23,617 bases of DNA, taken from positions 1-23,617 of the forward strand of contig JAZLJD010000067.1 in assembly GCA_045617725.1 (NCBI GenBank). Reading direction: 5' to 3'. The notes under the pieces are model-generated. The model saw only the letters and a program-made list of their open reading frames with translations. It had not been told where the DNA came from and made no database searches. The DNA is from JAZLJD01 sp045617725 (GTDB lineage: Bacteria > Bacillota > Clostridia > Lachnospirales > Lachnospiraceae). Positions 23,188 through 23,617 of the stretch are shown here, piece by piece; within the stretch, counting starts at the first letter, position 1, and every line of letters begins with the position of its first letter. The translations under genes were made by a program, and so were the position numbers.

Positions 23188-23364
23188 ATGTCGTCTGTAA
23201 TCGTAAAAGAAAACGAGACTTTGGACAGTGCTCTTCGCCGCTTCAAAAGAAGTTGTGCCAAGGCAGGTATTCAGCAGGAGATTCGCAAGAGAGAACACTA
23301 TGAGAAACCCAGTGTTCGTCGCAAGAAGAAATCCGAAGCTGCAAGAAAGCGCAAGTCTTACTAA
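23188..23364 (+). CDS. rpsU: 30S ribosomal protein bS21
   Basis: 58 aa, the standard Firmicute length. It is a basic helical protein of the small subunit near the anti-Shine-Dalgarno end of 16S rRNA. The sequence starts MSSVIVKENETLDSALRRFK, followed by the family signature CAKAGIQQEIRKREHYEKPS and a Lys/Arg-rich tail ending RKRKSY. The frame is open further upstream, but that would run into the leader hairpin. It has its own promoter and terminator. Confidence 0.97.
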   Translation: MSSVIVKENETLDSALRRFKRSCAKAGIQQEIRKREHYEKPSVRRKKKSEAARKRKSY

Positions 23365-23372
23365 AGAGCTGG

Positions 23373-23402
23373 AACACCCGGTCATTTGACCGGTTGTTTT
23401 TT
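23373..23402 (+). terminator. Terminator after rpsU
   Basis: A 12-bp stem with one mismatch (23373-23384 with 23387-23398) and a 2-nt apparent loop runs into six T (23397-23402). It starts 9 nt after the rpsU stop. Confidence 0.9.
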
Positions 23403-23446
23403 GTTATGGCAACGAGCCAAGTGGACACAATATGTATAACTATTTA

Positions 23447-23475
23447 CTAAGGTATGTAGTTAACGTAACCTTAGC
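23447..23475. repeat. Short inverted repeat CTAAGGT-15-ACCTTAG
   Basis: Perfect 7-bp arms at 23447-23453 and 23469-23475 flank a 15-nt spacer containing GTTAAC. It sits in the otherwise featureless stretch 23403-23482. It could be an operator or a remnant; nothing identifies its role. Confidence 0.3.
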
Positions 23476-23482
23476 AGAAAGG

Positions 23483-23504
23483 GGCTGTGAAAAAACGCAG
23501 CCCA
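23483..23504. repeat. Hairpin GGGCTGTG/CGCAGCCC
   Basis: An 8-bp stem with one G-U and an A6 loop on the plus strand. It has no T-tract after it on either strand. On the minus strand it directly follows the stronger terminator at 23507-23552, so it may be a second stem of a tandem terminator. Confidence 0.4.
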
Positions 23505-23506
23505 TA

Positions 23507-23552
23507 AAAAAAGAAGGACCGATGGTTCAGAAGTGAGCCACTGGTCCTTCTC
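23507..23552 (-). terminator. Strong hairpin with T-tract on the minus strand
   Basis: An 18-bp stem with one A-C mismatch and two G-U pairs (23513-23530 with 23535-23552) and a GAAG loop. Read on the minus strand it is followed by seven T, the form of a Rho-independent terminator for a gene entering from the right. On the plus strand it is followed only by CTCTTTGTGTT, so a plus-strand role is weaker but possible. Confidence 0.6.
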
Positions 23553-23557
23553 TTTGT

Positions 23558-23566
23558 GTTATAATT
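23558..23566 (+). promoter_or_regulatory. Extended -10 promoter at the right edge
   Basis: TGTTATAAT is a perfect extended -10 element; no clear -35 is present. The window ends in AAGGA, a plausible ribosome site, so a plus-strand gene may begin just beyond base 23617. Confidence 0.4.
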
Positions 23567-23617
23567 AACTTGCACATGATTAATAATAACAAGCTTAATT
23601 CTAATTCAAAACAAGGA

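Noticed and set aside
1..23617. CRISPR arrays, phage genes, transposases, toxin-antitoxin pairs, rRNA or tRNA genes.
   Set aside because: No regularly spaced repeats and no coding frames with such features were seen.

Overview
The window looks like chromosomal DNA of an anaerobic, plant-fibre-degrading Firmicute, most likely a Lachnospiraceae member of the Butyrivibrio type. The evidence is moderate GC, strong AGGAGG-type ribosome binding sites, TTGACA/TATAAT promoters with 17-bp spacers, a T-box leader on pheST, MKK-type lipoprotein signals on secreted glycan enzymes, and a YesM/YesN-type two-component system beside a CUT1-type sugar ABC importer. The genus is an inference.

Layout. (1) 69-1280, minus: GH10 endo-xylanase lipoprotein. 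It is divergent from (2) 1407-2141, plus: an RsmJ-family 16S rRNA methyltransferase whose promoter places transcription on the A of its ATG, so the mRNA is probably leaderless. (3) 2192-5670, minus: pheS-pheT operon under a Phe (UUC) T-box, converging on rsmJ at a shared bidirectional terminator. (4) 6069-7652, plus: GH43 enzyme with a CBM6-like C-terminal module. (5) 7653-7974: gene-free stretch ending in a compact multi-hairpin element, followed by a small two-repeat lipoprotein (7975-8529). (6) 8632-11793: sugar-binding lipoprotein and two permeases, with a hairpin after the binding protein and no ATPase gene. (7) 11937-20245: a co-directional run with gaps of 3-17 nt: histidine kinase, AraC-type response regulator, LacZ-family GH2, membrane-anchored metallophosphoesterase, nadE, deoD, then a strong terminator. 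(8) alaS (20387-23074) and rpsU (23188-23364), each with a near-perfect sigma-A promoter. (9) The right edge holds tandem hairpins and a candidate promoter for a gene outside the window.

How it fits together. The surface-anchored GH10 and GH43 enzymes would cut (arabino)xylan outside the cell. The binding protein and permeases would import oligosaccharides, energised by an ATPase encoded elsewhere. The two-component system would sense the glycan or its products, and the cytoplasmic GH2 would trim galactosyl (or related) residues. Translation genes (rsmJ, pheST, alaS, rpsU) are interleaved with this locus. nadE and deoD at the end of the operon, behind an exported phosphatase, suggest a nucleoside/NAD salvage tail. 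Most of the window is ordinary. The points most worth a second look are the predicted leaderless rsmJ mRNA, the structured element at 7861-7959, the duplicated-domain lipoprotein, and the phosphoesterase-nadE-deoD tail.
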